The notes under the pieces were generated by a model. It was not told the DNA's origin. It saw nothing but the letters and a program-made list of their open reading frames with translations, and did no database searches. A program made the position numbers and the translations under genes. This document shows positions 16,864 through 25,855 of a DNA stretch of 64,000 nucleotides, one piece after another. The stretch is from Hephaestia caeni. Its GTDB lineage: Bacteria; Pseudomonadota; Alphaproteobacteria; Sphingomonadales; Sphingomonadaceae. The DNA lies in NCBI RefSeq assembly GCF_003550065.1, contig NZ_QXDC01000002.1, positions 849,306 to 913,305 on the forward strand, in the 5' to 3' direction. How positions within the stretch are numbered: the stretch's first letter is position 1; every line of letters begins with the position of its first letter.

Positions 16864-19440
16864 CTATTCTGCCGCGAGCGGAACCGTGCCGCTCGCTTCC
16901 GAACCATCGCTTGCGGGCTCGAGTAGTCGCTCGATCGCTTCCTCGATCGTCAGGCCCTCGCGCACACCCGCCTCGATTGCCGCGAAGGTGCGTGGGCTTG
17001 ACGAATAGACCGCGGCCGAGAAGGGATCGAGCACAAGCCGGCCCAGCGCCAGTGTATCGGGTCCCTTGATCATGATCTCGGAATATTCGGTGCCGTTTCG
17101 CTTCAGCGAGCGCAGCAGCGCGTCCGTATGATCGTCCATGTCGAAACGATCATGCTTCTTGAAGTCGGCGATTGTTTCGGGTTTCTGCTGAAGGATTACG
17201 AACCAGTCGCTATTCTCGAGCGCAGCTTTTGACCCGTCAGACTTGTAGTAGTCATTCAATGACTGGGTAGCGGTGATGAGCGCCGCGCCATATTTGCGGC
17301 AGGTCCGGCTGTAGGTCTCGATGAACTCGGCCATCGCCCCGCCGCGGAGCATCTGCCAGGCTTCATCGAGCAGCAGCGCCTTGGGCACCGAGCGGTCGAT
17401 GCGCCGCATCGCCTGCGAGGACATGAACATGATGGCGGTCAGCACGACCGAACGGAGTTCATCGCGCGATGCGAGGTCGGAAAGCTCAAAGACGGTGAAA
17501 TCCGCTTCAAGGCGGAAGCTCACGTCACCGCTGAAGAAGCGCCCATAGGTGCCCGCACTGGAGAATGGCCGCATGGCGATGCCGAGGTCGCGCGCAAGTT
17601 CGTTCCCCGTGGCATCGAGCGCAGCTATGACATCGTCGACGCAGCCTTCCCTGCCCTTCTCGCTCCATATCTGGTTGACCGCGCCATCGATCAAGCCGCG
17701 CTCGGTGTCGTTCAGCCGGTCCATGTGCCGCGCCATCTGCGACACAATCGCCTTCAGCAGCGCCATGCAGTCGAGCAGATAGTCGTCATCTTCTTCCGCG
17801 CGGCCTGCATCGATCATCGCGAAGGGATTGAGACAGAAACCCGAGGCCATGGTGAACTCGACGAAAGCGCCGCCCTGCAGCCGCGCGGAGTGCTCAAACG
17901 AACGGCCGTCGTCGATCACCACCACCTTCGCCCCGGCGCCGCACAGCGACGCACAGAGCTCCTGCAGCGCGACAGACTTTCCCGAACCGGACTTGCCGAA
18001 CACCGCGACGTTATGATTGCCGACGTTCTCGAACGGCGACCAGAAGAAGGGCTGACCGCGCCTCCCCACCAGAAGTAGATGTGGGATCGGACCGCCCAGA
18101 TATTCGCCCTGCAGCGGCGCGAGATTGCAGGCGGTGGTCGTGAGCATGGTGCGCATGCGCTTCATGCGCTCGAGATCGCGCGACAGTCCGCCTCCCAGCG
18201 TCATCGGCATTGCGCAGAGCAGGCCCATAATCTGCAGATAGCGATCGTCGTGGAGGTCCCAGCCCGCCGCGCGGTAAACGGACTTCACCACCCGTTCATG
18301 GGCGTCTCCCTGCCCCTTGGGCGAGAATGTTGTGAGCGAATAGAAGCAGCGTACCAGCTTGCGGCCCTGCCGAAGCTCGTCCTGGACATACTGCCATTCG
18401 CGCGATTGCTCGCGCAGCTGCGGCAGGAAGCGGGCCGATTTGGAATCCGCAAGGCTCGTGGTCCGCATGAACTTGTAGCCCGCCTTGCTCGCCGACGCCT
18501 GTTCATCAGGATATTGGAGACACAGCACCGTCGCCACCGGGCAGGGCATTCGAAGCTTGTCGGTGAACAGGTCGCCGATGAGCCTGGCGACATCCCATGG
18601 CGCCCAGCGGCTCGGCAGATTTCGTACAGAGAAGGAGCGCAGGTCAAACGTATCGGGATAGATCTCGCCGATTTCGGGCGCTCCATCGACATCCGCACCG
18701 GTTGGCCGGAAGCGTTCGGTCCGTAGCAGCAGGCGGTCGGGCTCGATCTTAAGCTCGATATCGCGCCGCACTGCCTGATCGGCGATGGGGTCGAACGGGC
18801 TATAAGTCGTGGGATCGTCACCGGCAGCTGTGGTCGGGGAGGTCATGTCGTCGATGAGGGCGATCAGCGCTACCGGATCGAACACGCGCGTCGGCACGTC
18901 GATCGACTGGAGCATGGAGACAAGACCTTCGCGAACCGACACCAGCGCTTCCGAAGTCACTCCAGCGGCATCGGGGGCGCTCACCGAAATGACGATGCGA
19001 TGATTGCGCAAATGGAACGGCGCGTCGGCCGAGAGAGAACGCCACACTCCGGCGCTCAGATAATCGGCGCGATGGCGCGCCATACGCTCGTAGATTCCCC
19101 GGGCCCTGTAGCGTGGAACAAACCATTGCGAAATCCGGTCACCGATCCGCGGGGACATCCAATGAAGAATCTGGACGCAGCACTGCGCAGGGATGGCCTC
19201 CGAGAGGAACTGGGTGAGAATCTCGGCGGTGCGTTCATCCGCGCCGACAAGCGGGGCCGCCTCGATCGTGAACCCTCGCGAACCGCTGTTGAAAAAGAGC
19301 GACGTCTTTTGGTCGAAACTCCGATAGGGCAGCCAATGGGCGAGCATCGGCACACCAAGCCCAGGCGTAGGTGTGTCGGGACGCCCTTGCGCACCGAGAA
19401 CGCGCTCTACGATCCCGCTGAAGAATCCCGCCTCAGCCAT
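16864..19440 (-). CDS. traC: F-type conjugation ATPase TraC (VirB4 family)
   Basis: 858 aa cytoplasmic ATPase that energises pilus assembly. The N-terminal half is the VirB4-like/TraC_F domain (MLAHWLPYRSFDQKTSLFFN; LCAMPMTLGGGLSRDLERM). The C-terminal AAA+ domain has a Walker A (VFGKSGSGKSVALQEL, about 480-495) and a Walker B (KALLLDEAWQML, about 685), then SLNDYYKSDGSKAAL and FVILQQKPETIADF typical of TraC. F TraC is 875 aa. The start overlaps the traV stop by one base (TGATG). Confidence 0.96.
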   Translation of the reverse strand: MAEAGFFSGIVERVLGAQGRPDTPTPGLGVPMLAHWLPYRSFDQKTSLFFNSGSRGFTIEAAPLVGADERTAEILTQFLSEAIPAQCCVQILHWMSPRIGDRISQWFVPRYRARGIYERMARHRADYLSAGVWRSLSADAPFHLRNHRIVISVSAPDAAGVTSEALVSVREGLVSMLQSIDVPTRVFDPVALIALIDDMTSPTTAAGDDPTTYSPFDPIADQAVRRDIELKIEPDRLLLRTERFRPTGADVDGAPEIGEIYPDTFDLRSFSVRNLPSRWAPWDVARLIGDLFTDKLRMPCPVATVLCLQYPDEQASASKAGYKFMRTTSLADSKSARFLPQLREQSREWQYVQDELRQGRKLVRCFYSLTTFSPKGQGDAHERVVKSVYRAAGWDLHDDRYLQIMGLLCAMPMTLGGGLSRDLERMKRMRTMLTTTACNLAPLQGEYLGGPIPHLLLVGRRGQPFFWSPFENVGNHNVAVFGKSGSGKSVALQELCASLCGAGAKVVVIDDGRSFEHSARLQGGAFVEFTMASGFCLNPFAMIDAGRAEEDDDYLLDCMALLKAIVSQMARHMDRLNDTERGLIDGAVNQIWSEKGREGCVDDVIAALDATGNELARDLGIAMRPFSSAGTYGRFFSGDVSFRLEADFTVFELSDLASRDELRSVVLTAIMFMSSQAMRRIDRSVPKALLLDEAWQMLRGGAMAEFIETYSRTCRKYGAALITATQSLNDYYKSDGSKAALENSDWFVILQQKPETIADFKKHDRFDMDDHTDALLRSLKRNGTEYSEIMIKGPDTLALGRLVLDPFSAAVYSSSPRTFAAIEAGVREGLTIEEAIERLLEPASDGSEASGTVPLAAE

Positions 19441-20216
19441 CAGTCTTCCTCCGGGGCGCCGGGCAAGCCGGGCGTGCGAACCGTAGCCGTGCCAGTATCG
19501 CCACTCACGGCCGTTGGAGGGGGCGGTGCAGCTGCGGCCGGTGCGGCTGCGGCCGATGCAGCGCCGCCCGGGTTTGCGACCTTGGGCTTTTCGAGAACGG
19601 CATCGACCTGCGCCCGTATCTGCTCCACCGAAACAGCCTTGCGGCCGCGCGCTGCGGCGACCTGTTCGGACGTTGGCAAGTCAGGATCGACGGTCGATGG
19701 TGCGGCGCCCAGCAAGAGCGGCGGGGCGGCCAAAGCCGTGCCAGCCAGTCCTGCCGGCGCACGCGATACGGGCGCGGCGTCGCCAGCGGCTACCGATGGC
19801 GCATCACCAACGGGAACCCAGTCCCCGCTCTCGACCACCGTATGGATCGCACTCGCTTCGTGGAGGCGTCCTAGATCGTCAATGTAGGAAGGGAACATGA
19901 TGCGCAGCACCTTCTCGCCGGAGCGGCGCTGAGCGGCATGGACGGGACGGGCCGCGACGGCACCGCCAGCGGCTCCACAGCGGCCGCCGGTACAGCGCCC
20001 TTCCGGCCACCTCGCCTCCGTCGGCGTTTCGCCGACGAGCAACGCAACGGCGGCATCGTCGATGCGCGAGGTCGGGGCGCAGGTGCCGTCGGGCGCGCGG
20101 CACGAGAAATTCCCCTTCACGTTGCCGTTCAGCATCGAGCAGCCGCCGAGCAGGCCAAGCGCCAGGATCGGCAGCGCGACCAGAAGCGGAGAGGATATCT
20201 TTCGGGTCCGCATCAC
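19440..20216 (-). CDS. traV: F-type outer-membrane lipoprotein TraV (VirB7-like)
   Basis: 258 aa lipoprotein of the outer-membrane core complex with TraK and TraB. Signal peptide with lipobox LLGGC (Cys26), followed by SMLNGNVKGNFSCRAPDGTC, the conserved TraV segment with two cysteines. The C-terminal part is Ala/Pro-rich and low complexity (near residues 150-245) and longer than F TraV (171 aa). ATG overlaps the dsbC-like stop (ATGA). Confidence 0.93.
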   Translation of the reverse strand: MMRTRKISSPLLVALPILALGLLGGCSMLNGNVKGNFSCRAPDGTCAPTSRIDDAAVALLVGETPTEARWPEGRCTGGRCGAAGGAVAARPVHAAQRRSGEKVLRIMFPSYIDDLGRLHEASAIHTVVESGDWVPVGDAPSVAAGDAAPVSRAPAGLAGTALAAPPLLLGAAPSTVDPDLPTSEQVAAARGRKAVSVEQIRAQVDAVLEKPKVANPGGAASAAAAPAAAAPPPPTAVSGDTGTATVRTPGLPGAPEED

Positions 20217-21085
20217 CGAGCTCCCTTCAGCCAGGCGGCCAGCGCTTCTTTCGGCCGGAAGCCTTCGATCATCGCGCCGTCGCTGCGCACGATGACGGGT
20301 GTGCCGGCGATGCCGTTCGCAGTTGCGAACTGCTCGTTTGCATCGAGGCCGGAGGTGTTGCAGCTTGCAGGTTCAAGGGTGTCGCCCGCATAGGCGCGTC
20401 GTAGCGCGCGCGCAGGATCCTTCGCGCAATAGACCCGCTCACTCAGAGCCCGCGTTCCAAGGATCGAGATCGGGCGCTCGACGACACGAACATTTAGCTC
20501 AGCGAGCACGCTGCTCAATGCCTTGCAGTAGGGGCAGGAGAAATCGCTGAAGACAGTGACGGTCGGACCGGATGCTGCTCCCCAGACGATTGCGCCCGAC
20601 TTGGGCAGTGAGGCCAACGACAAGATGCGGTCCGGCCGCGCGCGCATGCGTTCATCGCGCGCGGCCGCCGCCGGCGATGCGACCGTGGGGGCTGCGAGGT
20701 CTTCGCCGTCGGAACTCTTGGCTTGAGCGGCGCCGCCAAGTAGCATTGCGGGATTGAGTTCGAGAAGCCGCGCCGCGGTAAGGTCCTGGCGGGATTCCAT
20801 GTCGTACACACGCCCGATGACGAGATAGCGCGCCGACGTATCGACGTAGAAGAGATTGCTGCCGGCAACGACTTCGCAAAGGCCGCCGATCCGCGCACAG
20901 TCGACCTTCGTTATCTCGGTCTTGGGCAGACGGGCCTTGAGAAGAGCCGCCACCTGGTCCCCGTCCGGCCAGGCGAAATCCTTGGCAAATGCGATGCCGG
21001 CACCGGCGAGAAGCACCGCGCCCGCGACCAGCCCCGCGTGACGGAAATGGCGCCGTAGCAAACGCTTGGTATCAGTTGCGGACAT
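20213..21085 (-). CDS. dsbC: DsbC-like thiol-disulfide isomerase of the tra operon
   Basis: 290 aa periplasmic protein. Membrane/signal helix at about 16-34, then a DsbC N-terminal dimerisation-like region (VAALLKARLPKTEITKVDC) and a thioredoxin-fold domain with the CxxC Cys184-Pro-Tyr-Cys187 (VFSDFSCPYCKAL) and the cis-Pro loop GIAGTPVIV. It probably isomerises disulfides in cysteine-rich TraN, TraU and TraH. ATG 21085 (MSATDTKRLL) overlaps the traB 3' end by 14 bases; an ATG ten codons earlier is less likely. Position between traB and traV is the sphingomonad arrangement. Confidence 0.93.
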   Translation of the reverse strand: MSATDTKRLLRRHFRHAGLVAGAVLLAGAGIAFAKDFAWPDGDQVAALLKARLPKTEITKVDCARIGGLCEVVAGSNLFYVDTSARYLVIGRVYDMESRQDLTAARLLELNPAMLLGGAAQAKSSDGEDLAAPTVASPAAAARDERMRARPDRILSLASLPKSGAIVWGAASGPTVTVFSDFSCPYCKALSSVLAELNVRVVERPISILGTRALSERVYCAKDPARALRRAYAGDTLEPASCNTSGLDANEQFATANGIAGTPVIVRSDGAMIEGFRPKEALAAWLKGAR

Positions 21086-22370
21086 AGGCCCCCTCCAGGA
21101 ACACGATTTCGACATCGATGCCGGTCGGCATCTCGATGACCGGCTGATATTGCTCGGCCCGTTCGATCAGATATTGCGAGACCATGTCGCCGGTCTGGGC
21201 GACGCCCTCGCCGAAGCCGCCCTCAAGTATCTCACCGGTCGAAAGCCTCTGGCGCTTGCCATCGGTGGTGATGTTGGTGCCCGAGAGGATGGTGCTGGTA
21301 TTGGCGCTGAATCCACGGCCGAACCCGCCCACGAGCCCGGCAAGAAACGCCTGGGTGACGAGCGAGCCCTCGCGGCTGACGACGCGGCCGCGGACCCCGG
21401 TCTTGCCGGCGAAGGCAATGAACCCCTTGACCTCCGAAACCGCGACGCGGCCGCCCGGCTGTTCGCAGGTCATCTTCTGCAGCTTCACATAAACCTTCTC
21501 GGAAGAAAGGTCGCCGCGCGCCGCCCCATTGACGAGGCATCCCTCGATGCGCGTGGTCAGCACACGCCCGTTCTGAACGACGGAACGTGCCGGACCGGTA
21601 ATACGGAGGACGACCGGAAGCGGATCGGTCTGGCTGCTGACGCCGGCGCCCGCGTCTACCCCGACGATCACGCGAGCCGAGGCGAAGCTGTTGGGCGGAA
21701 GATACTCCGGGCTGTCGGAATAGACGGTGTTGCCGCGCTCAGCCCGTACCGCGCCGCCCGTCTCGAAAGCTACGACCTTGACCTGCGACACCGGCGCGGG
21801 CGCCGTGGCTACGGCCGCTTGGGGTTGCTGATAGGTGCCGGGTGAGCCTGACCCATACATAGCAGCAGGACCCGGTGAAGGTGCGGGCACTGGCGCGGCC
21901 CGCTGCCCATTTACCTGCGCGCGCAGTTGCTCGTTCTCTTGTTGGTAGGCGCTTAGAACCCGCTGTCCATCAGCCGCCATCGACTGGTTCTGGGTCTGAA
22001 GCGTTGCGACCTGCTGTGCGAGCTGGTCGATCCGCTGTTGCTGGGTGCCCATCGAGCGCAGCTGGTTCTCGGTGGACTGGAAGCGGTTCTCAGAAGCGGC
22101 CATCCATTCGCGCTCGGACATGTTGCGGTTGACCATGTCGTCGGTGGCGATCTTCACATCCTGTGCCCCGGACGCTCCGGCTTTGGGCGCTTCGCTGTCA
22201 TCGAAGATCCAGAAGGCGGATGCGATCAGCAGAAGACCCGAGGCGCCGCCCAGGAGCAGGCGCTGCTTGCGGCGCACCGCCTCGTTGCCCACCAGATCGT
22301 CGCCGACTGGCGAAACATCCTGGGCATCGAGCGGCCGGCGTTCGCGCGAGAAGAGATTACGCAGGTTCAT
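21072..22370 (-). CDS. traB: F-type conjugation channel protein TraB (VirB10-like)
   Basis: 432 aa protein spanning from inner to outer membrane. One inner-membrane helix (about 37-56, QRLLLGGASGLLLIASAFWIF), a Gln-rich coiled coil (about 95-155), a Pro-rich linker (about 160-185) and the C-terminal VirB10/TraB barrel domain with LPPNSFASARVIVGVDAG, GFIAFAGKTGVRGRVVSREG and the channel helix region FLAGLVGGFGRGFS. F TraB is 475 aa. ATG overlaps the traK stop (ATGA). Confidence 0.96.
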   Translation of the reverse strand: MNLRNLFSRERRPLDAQDVSPVGDDLVGNEAVRRKQRLLLGGASGLLLIASAFWIFDDSEAPKAGASGAQDVKIATDDMVNRNMSEREWMAASENRFQSTENQLRSMGTQQQRIDQLAQQVATLQTQNQSMAADGQRVLSAYQQENEQLRAQVNGQRAAPVPAPSPGPAAMYGSGSPGTYQQPQAAVATAPAPVSQVKVVAFETGGAVRAERGNTVYSDSPEYLPPNSFASARVIVGVDAGAGVSSQTDPLPVVLRITGPARSVVQNGRVLTTRIEGCLVNGAARGDLSSEKVYVKLQKMTCEQPGGRVAVSEVKGFIAFAGKTGVRGRVVSREGSLVTQAFLAGLVGGFGRGFSANTSTILSGTNITTDGKRQRLSTGEILEGGFGEGVAQTGDMVSQYLIERAEQYQPVIEMPTGIDVEIVFLEGAYVRN

Positions 22371-23170
22371 GGCCGTTCTCCGGTCCGCGTGACGAGGTAG
22401 GCCGTGGTCACCTGGCCCGGTGCGAGACGCGGCTCGGCAACCGACACAGCCACGGCGCTGGCGGGCGCGATGGTTGCTGCGTCAAGCTCGACCGGCTCGC
22501 GGCCGCGGTTTTCGATCCTCAGCACTCGCCCGTTGAGCTCGGCGCCGCGATATTCGGCGATCATCTGGACTCGGAGCGTGCCGACATTGACCGGGCTGCG
22601 CACAGCTTGGCGCATCTGGTAGCCGTCGATGACCGATTGCCCATACATCGCCTGGACAAGTGCGGCAGCCTCTTCTCGCGGCTCAGGTCGCGTGGGCGCG
22701 GCCACGGCGGTGCGCTCGTTCGCGATCGCCGGATTGGAGATGAAGATCTGGACGGCGTCCTCGCCGGCGATGCGGCACACGAGCTTGTACACGTAGCCGC
22801 GCTTCGACGTCGCGAAGAAGGACAGCGACGGTCGCGAATAGCCTTCGGGGACCGACAGGTAGATATCGCCCCGCACCGGCTCGTTGACGACGGTGAAATC
22901 ATCGCTGGGATTGCCGGTCGATACCTTCGACACTGATGCGAACTGGTCCTCGACAAGGCTGATGCGGGTGAGGTCGCGCGACGAGGCCGAGCATTCGACC
23001 TTGGATCCATCAGCCGCCATCACCGTCTGGTCCGCCCAGGCGGGACCGGCAAAGGCGAAGTTCACACCCATCGCCACAAGCACGATGCCCACGCAGCGGC
23101 TGGCCAGGCAGTAGGTGCGCGCGGCAAGCACAATCCCCGCCGCAAGCGCGCAGATCACCCACACTGCCAT
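22367..23170 (-). CDS. traK: F-type secretin-like protein TraK (VirB9-like)
   Basis: 267 aa. Signal region (residues 1-46, ending GPAWA) then the TraK fold: DQTVMAADGSKVECSASSRDLTRI, FATSKRGYVYKLVCRI and C-terminal beta-sandwich GRVLRIENRGREPVELD. TraK links TraV and TraB in the outer-membrane complex. F TraK is 242 aa. The start shares one base with the traE stop (TGATG). Confidence 0.94.
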   Translation of the reverse strand: MAVWVICALAAGIVLAARTYCLASRCVGIVLVAMGVNFAFAGPAWADQTVMAADGSKVECSASSRDLTRISLVEDQFASVSKVSTGNPSDDFTVVNEPVRGDIYLSVPEGYSRPSLSFFATSKRGYVYKLVCRIAGEDAVQIFISNPAIANERTAVAAPTRPEPREEAAALVQAMYGQSVIDGYQMRQAVRSPVNVGTLRVQMIAEYRGAELNGRVLRIENRGREPVELDAATIAPASAVAVSVAEPRLAPGQVTTAYLVTRTGERP

Positions 23171-23736
23171 CAGCTTTTCTCCTCGGGCTTGTCGGAAACC
23201 ATGCCGAAGCCGACCAGCTTGAGGCTGAGTCCGGTATAGTCCCAGGTGTAGCGGAAGCGCCGCTTCTCGAGTGAGATGACGCGGTTGCCGACGATCGTCT
23301 GAAGCTCGCCGGTCACTTCGGAGACCAGTGCTTCCGGGTCGACCTTCATCGACTGGATCGTGAAGGTCTGCGAGATGCTTGAGCCGCGCTGTTCGTCGAG
23401 GATCTTGAGGAGCTCGCCTTTGAGCGCACCCTGCGCGCCCGGATGCGTGATCTCGAGTACCTCGTTCATCCAGTAATCTAGATTGCGAGGCGATCGGTTC
23501 AGCGTGAGGACCGCCACGTCGCGCGTAATCATCTCGAGATAGTCCTTCGACACGCCGGCGCTGCTGACCGTCAGGTTCGAGCGCAGAACAGGTTGGAGGA
23601 CGACCTCGCGGTCGCGGACGGAGGCGATCAGGAACAGCACGATGACCAACGCACTGAGCAACAGCACGGCGAGTGCGAGTAGGTTGCGCTGCCGCAGCAC
23701 GCGCTGCCCCTGTGCGTGGCTGTAGCCGAGCTCCAT
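23170..23736 (-). CDS. traE: F-type conjugation protein TraE (VirB5/VirB8 position)
   Basis: 188 aa inner-membrane protein, same length as F TraE (188). N-terminal helix at about 20-42 (LLALAVLLLSALVIVLFLIA), then a periplasmic domain with VSKDYLEMITRDVAVLTLNRSP and FTIQSMKVDPEALVSEVTGEL, as in TraE. Required for pilus assembly. One base separates it from the traL stop. Confidence 0.95.
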   Translation of the reverse strand: MELGYSHAQGQRVLRQRNLLALAVLLLSALVIVLFLIASVRDREVVLQPVLRSNLTVSSAGVSKDYLEMITRDVAVLTLNRSPRNLDYWMNEVLEITHPGAQGALKGELLKILDEQRGSSISQTFTIQSMKVDPEALVSEVTGELQTIVGNRVISLEKRRFRYTWDYTGLSLKLVGFGMVSDKPEEKS

Positions 23737-23737
23737 G

Positions 23738-24028
23738 TCAGCCTGCCATCAACCGAAGGTAGGAGGGTGGTGTCGCCCGGAGACCCAGGAAGCCCGTCGG
23801 CAGATACCAATAGGCCAGATGGATCAGCCAGGAGGCCGCGCGTCCGGACTTCGCCTTTCTCAACCCCCACCAGCCAGCAAACGCCAGAAATAGACCGATA
23901 AGGATATGCTGGGTCAGAACGCCCCACGCGAAGGGAATGACCATCGCGAGGAACTCGTCCAGCGTCCAGAGCCCGATCAGCTCGGGATCATCGAGATGCG
24001 CCGGAATGACGTGAGTATCGGCCGCCAT
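23738..24028 (-). CDS. traL: F-type pilus assembly protein TraL (VirB3-like)
   Basis: 96 aa, F TraL is 91. Small inner-membrane protein with a hydrophobic hairpin (FLAMVIPFAWGVLTQHILIG and FLAFAGWWGLRKAK) and the typical C-terminal HLAYWYLPTGFLGLRATPPS motif. Required early in pilus assembly. Second gene of the operon after traA. Confidence 0.95.
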   Translation of the reverse strand: MAADTHVIPAHLDDPELIGLWTLDEFLAMVIPFAWGVLTQHILIGLFLAFAGWWGLRKAKSGRAASWLIHLAYWYLPTGFLGLRATPPSYLRLMAG

Positions 24029-24089
24029 ACACCACCCTCCTGTTGGCCGGCCCTCCGCTCGGGAAGTGCCGGCAACCCGTGTTCGACTG

Positions 24090-24410
24090 TCAGACCGTCG
24101 CGGTGACCGTGGAGGTGACGATCGGAATGCCCGTGCCGGCGCCCACGCCGACGCCCACCGGGATCGCGACCTGGCCGAGACTGAACCGTCCCGAGGCCAG
24201 ACCGACGATCCCGCCAGCGAGCGACAGGACGGTGATGATCTTCCCGCCGGAGCCCTCCAGGAAGTCGGTGAACTTTGTCAGTGCGGTGTTGAAAGTGGCA
24301 TCAGCGCCCGCATGAGCCACGCCGGTGAAGGCGAACAGCATAATTGCGAGCATGATGGTGGCGAACAGAGCGAGCTCGAGGCGCTGTCGCCGTTGCTGAG
24401 CGAGTTGCAT
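24090..24410 (-). CDS. traA: F-type propilin TraA
   Basis: 106 aa pilin precursor. ATG 24410 (MQLAQQRRQR) has GGAAG 5 bases upstream. Long leader with a hydrophobic core (residues 12-31) and probable cleavage after VAHA (residue 34), giving a ~72-residue mature pilin with two hydrophobic segments (KIITVLSLAGGIVGLA and VAIPVGVGVGAGTGIPIV), matching F pilin topology. First gene of the operon; a regulatory region with three palindromes lies upstream. Processing may be by host signal peptidase or the S26 enzyme in this operon. Confidence 0.9.
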   Translation of the reverse strand: MQLAQQRRQRLELALFATIMLAIMLFAFTGVAHAGADATFNTALTKFTDFLEGSGGKIITVLSLAGGIVGLASGRFSLGQVAIPVGVGVGAGTGIPIVTSTVTATV

Positions 24411-24724
24411 TTCATCTTCCCTTTCGCATCTCGGGGTCGGTGCGGAATTGGCACCCGCAGGAACGGTGCGAATGGAGACTTGAGACAACAACCGGAGACC
24501 GACGATCCTGGGCCGATAACCGGTGCGAAGCGAAAAATATTATGGTGAAGGTGCTTTGCTGTCCTTATTCCGGGGACAGGACGTCCGACTTTCCCGTCCA
24601 CTCTGTCCCGGAATCAAGGACAGTCGCTTTCAATTCCGGGACACGGTGTCCGAAGTTAGGGACGCGGCGAATCAGGGTTTTCCTGTCATTAATCCGATTC
24701 GTGTTATGGTGAGTTGTAAAGCCG
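24411..24724. promoter_or_regulatory. Divergent control region upstream of traA
   Basis: 314-base gene-free stretch between traA (minus) and the 132-aa gene (plus). On the minus strand a possible -10 CATAAT (24539-24544) lies 17 bases from a weak -35 TAAGGA (24562-24567), and that -35 is inside the first of three TGTCC-N9-GGACA elements. This fits a tra promoter controlled by a DNA-binding protein, but no start site is known. Confidence 0.5.
24560..24663. repeat. Three phased TGTCC palindromes, probable operator array
   Basis: TGTCC-N9-GGACA at 24560-24578 and 24604-24622, and a degenerate TGTCC-N8-GGAC at 24647-24663. Starts are 44 and 43 bases apart, about four helical turns, so bound proteins would face the same side. 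The second element resembles the reverse complement of the first over most of its length. GGACAC-G-GTGTCC at 24639-24651 adds a further overlapping perfect palindrome. Confidence 0.65.
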
Positions 24725-24754
24725 GTGGAGCTATTGGTAGACTGGATCGAGACG

Positions 24755-25153
24755 ATGACCGGACGATCGCGCGGCTATGCCCTCTCCATATCGGCGCCGC
24801 TGTTCCAGCTCGCCACTGAAGCGATCCGCGTGCATTCAAATGCTACCGGACGCTTCCAGTCACTGGCCCAGCTCGTCATCGACCGTGTTCACAGCGCGCC
24901 GATCCTTGAAGATCACGATCCCGCAATTTTGCGCGATCATTTGCGGCTAATTCCTAGCAAAGGCGATGTTCAGATCTATTTGAGCCTTCCGAGAGAAGAC
25001 GCGGTTGGTCTGATCGCGATCAAGAAGCAGTTGTCTGAAAAAGTGGGACAGAGATTGCTCGTTGAAGACACGCTGTCGCTTGTTCTTCTCGATTCAATTG
25101 CGGCCGATCGCGCATCAGAAGTGCTCCGAAAGGTTGCGAATCCAACGGGCTGA
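24755..25153 (+). CDS. Unrecognised protein divergent from the tra operon (132 aa)
   Basis: Function not recognised. From ATG 24755; an in-frame GTG at 24725 would add 10 residues. Soluble, mixed alpha/beta, with ALSISAPLFQLATEAIRVHS near the start followed by FQSLAQLVIDRV, which could be a strand-helix-helix DNA-binding unit, and a charged C-terminal half. Its place directly opposite traA, next to the TGTCC array, makes it a candidate tra regulator or relaxosome accessory protein. That is inference from position only. Confidence 0.6.
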   Translation: MTGRSRGYALSISAPLFQLATEAIRVHSNATGRFQSLAQLVIDRVHSAPILEDHDPAILRDHLRLIPSKGDVQIYLSLPREDAVGLIAIKKQLSEKVGQRLLVEDTLSLVLLDSIAADRASEVLRKVANPTG

Positions 25154-25319
25154 CGTTGCTGCCTACTCCCCGGATCAGGCTGGTGAGGTGCCGTTGGCGT
25201 GTTCCCAATCGCAGAAGCGTTGATCAAAGAATCAGAAGGAAACGATTCCGTTCGCTTGCTTCGTCCCTCGTCCTGTGATTGACTGACATGTCCCGAGTTG
25301 ATCCTTGGGGGCTCAATTT

Positions 25320-25850
25320 ATGGCTTGGCACGAAAATGGCGGCGAGTGGATGGAGCCAGCTCATGTGAGCGGAACTTCGCCTGGCGGGCAGAAATGGGAC
25401 TATATCCCCTTCATTGCGCGTGCGAGGCGTGAGAATGCAGTTAGCATTCGAAGCCTCTCCATGCGTACTGGCATCAACAAATCGCGGCTCGGTAAATTAC
25501 TCCACGGCGATCCGAAGCGCCGTACGCCCATCAGCTTTGATGAACTTCGGCAAATTCTCGACGCCCTCGACATCGACATACTCTTGGCCGTCATTTGCGT
25601 GGAAATCATCCGGGAACCCGATCTGCTCTATTCCGAGCGCTACGCAACACTCATTACGATGCTCTCCGCAATGTTCAGGGAGTTGCCGATGCACCTCCTG
25701 ACTTCGCTTGAGGAAGTCGAAGGGGTCGACGGCACAGAGGTCCGGTTGGAATGGGCTGGTGTCCTTCGCCGATCCGTTATCCAGCGCATTATCAAAGGGA
25801 TGAGCGAGACCGCTGCGCGTCGCGCTTCCCTTGCTGACTTGCAGGACTGA
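25320..25850 (+). CDS. Helix-turn-helix (XRE-like) regulator
   Basis: 176 aa from ATG 25320 (MAWHENGG); a TTG at 25305 is the alternative. Residues about 30-90 hold an XRE-like HTH (SIRSLSMRTGINKSRLGKLL then TPISFDELRQILDALDID). The C-terminal half is helical with no known domain. Located between the 132-aa gene and the transglycosylase, it may control conjugation or maintenance genes; no target is visible. Confidence 0.75.
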   Translation: MAWHENGGEWMEPAHVSGTSPGGQKWDYIPFIARARRENAVSIRSLSMRTGINKSRLGKLLHGDPKRRTPISFDELRQILDALDIDILLAVICVEIIREPDLLYSERYATLITMLSAMFRELPMHLLTSLEEVEGVDGTEVRLEWAGVLRRSVIQRIIKGMSETAARRASLADLQD

Positions 25851-25855
25851 CGCGA

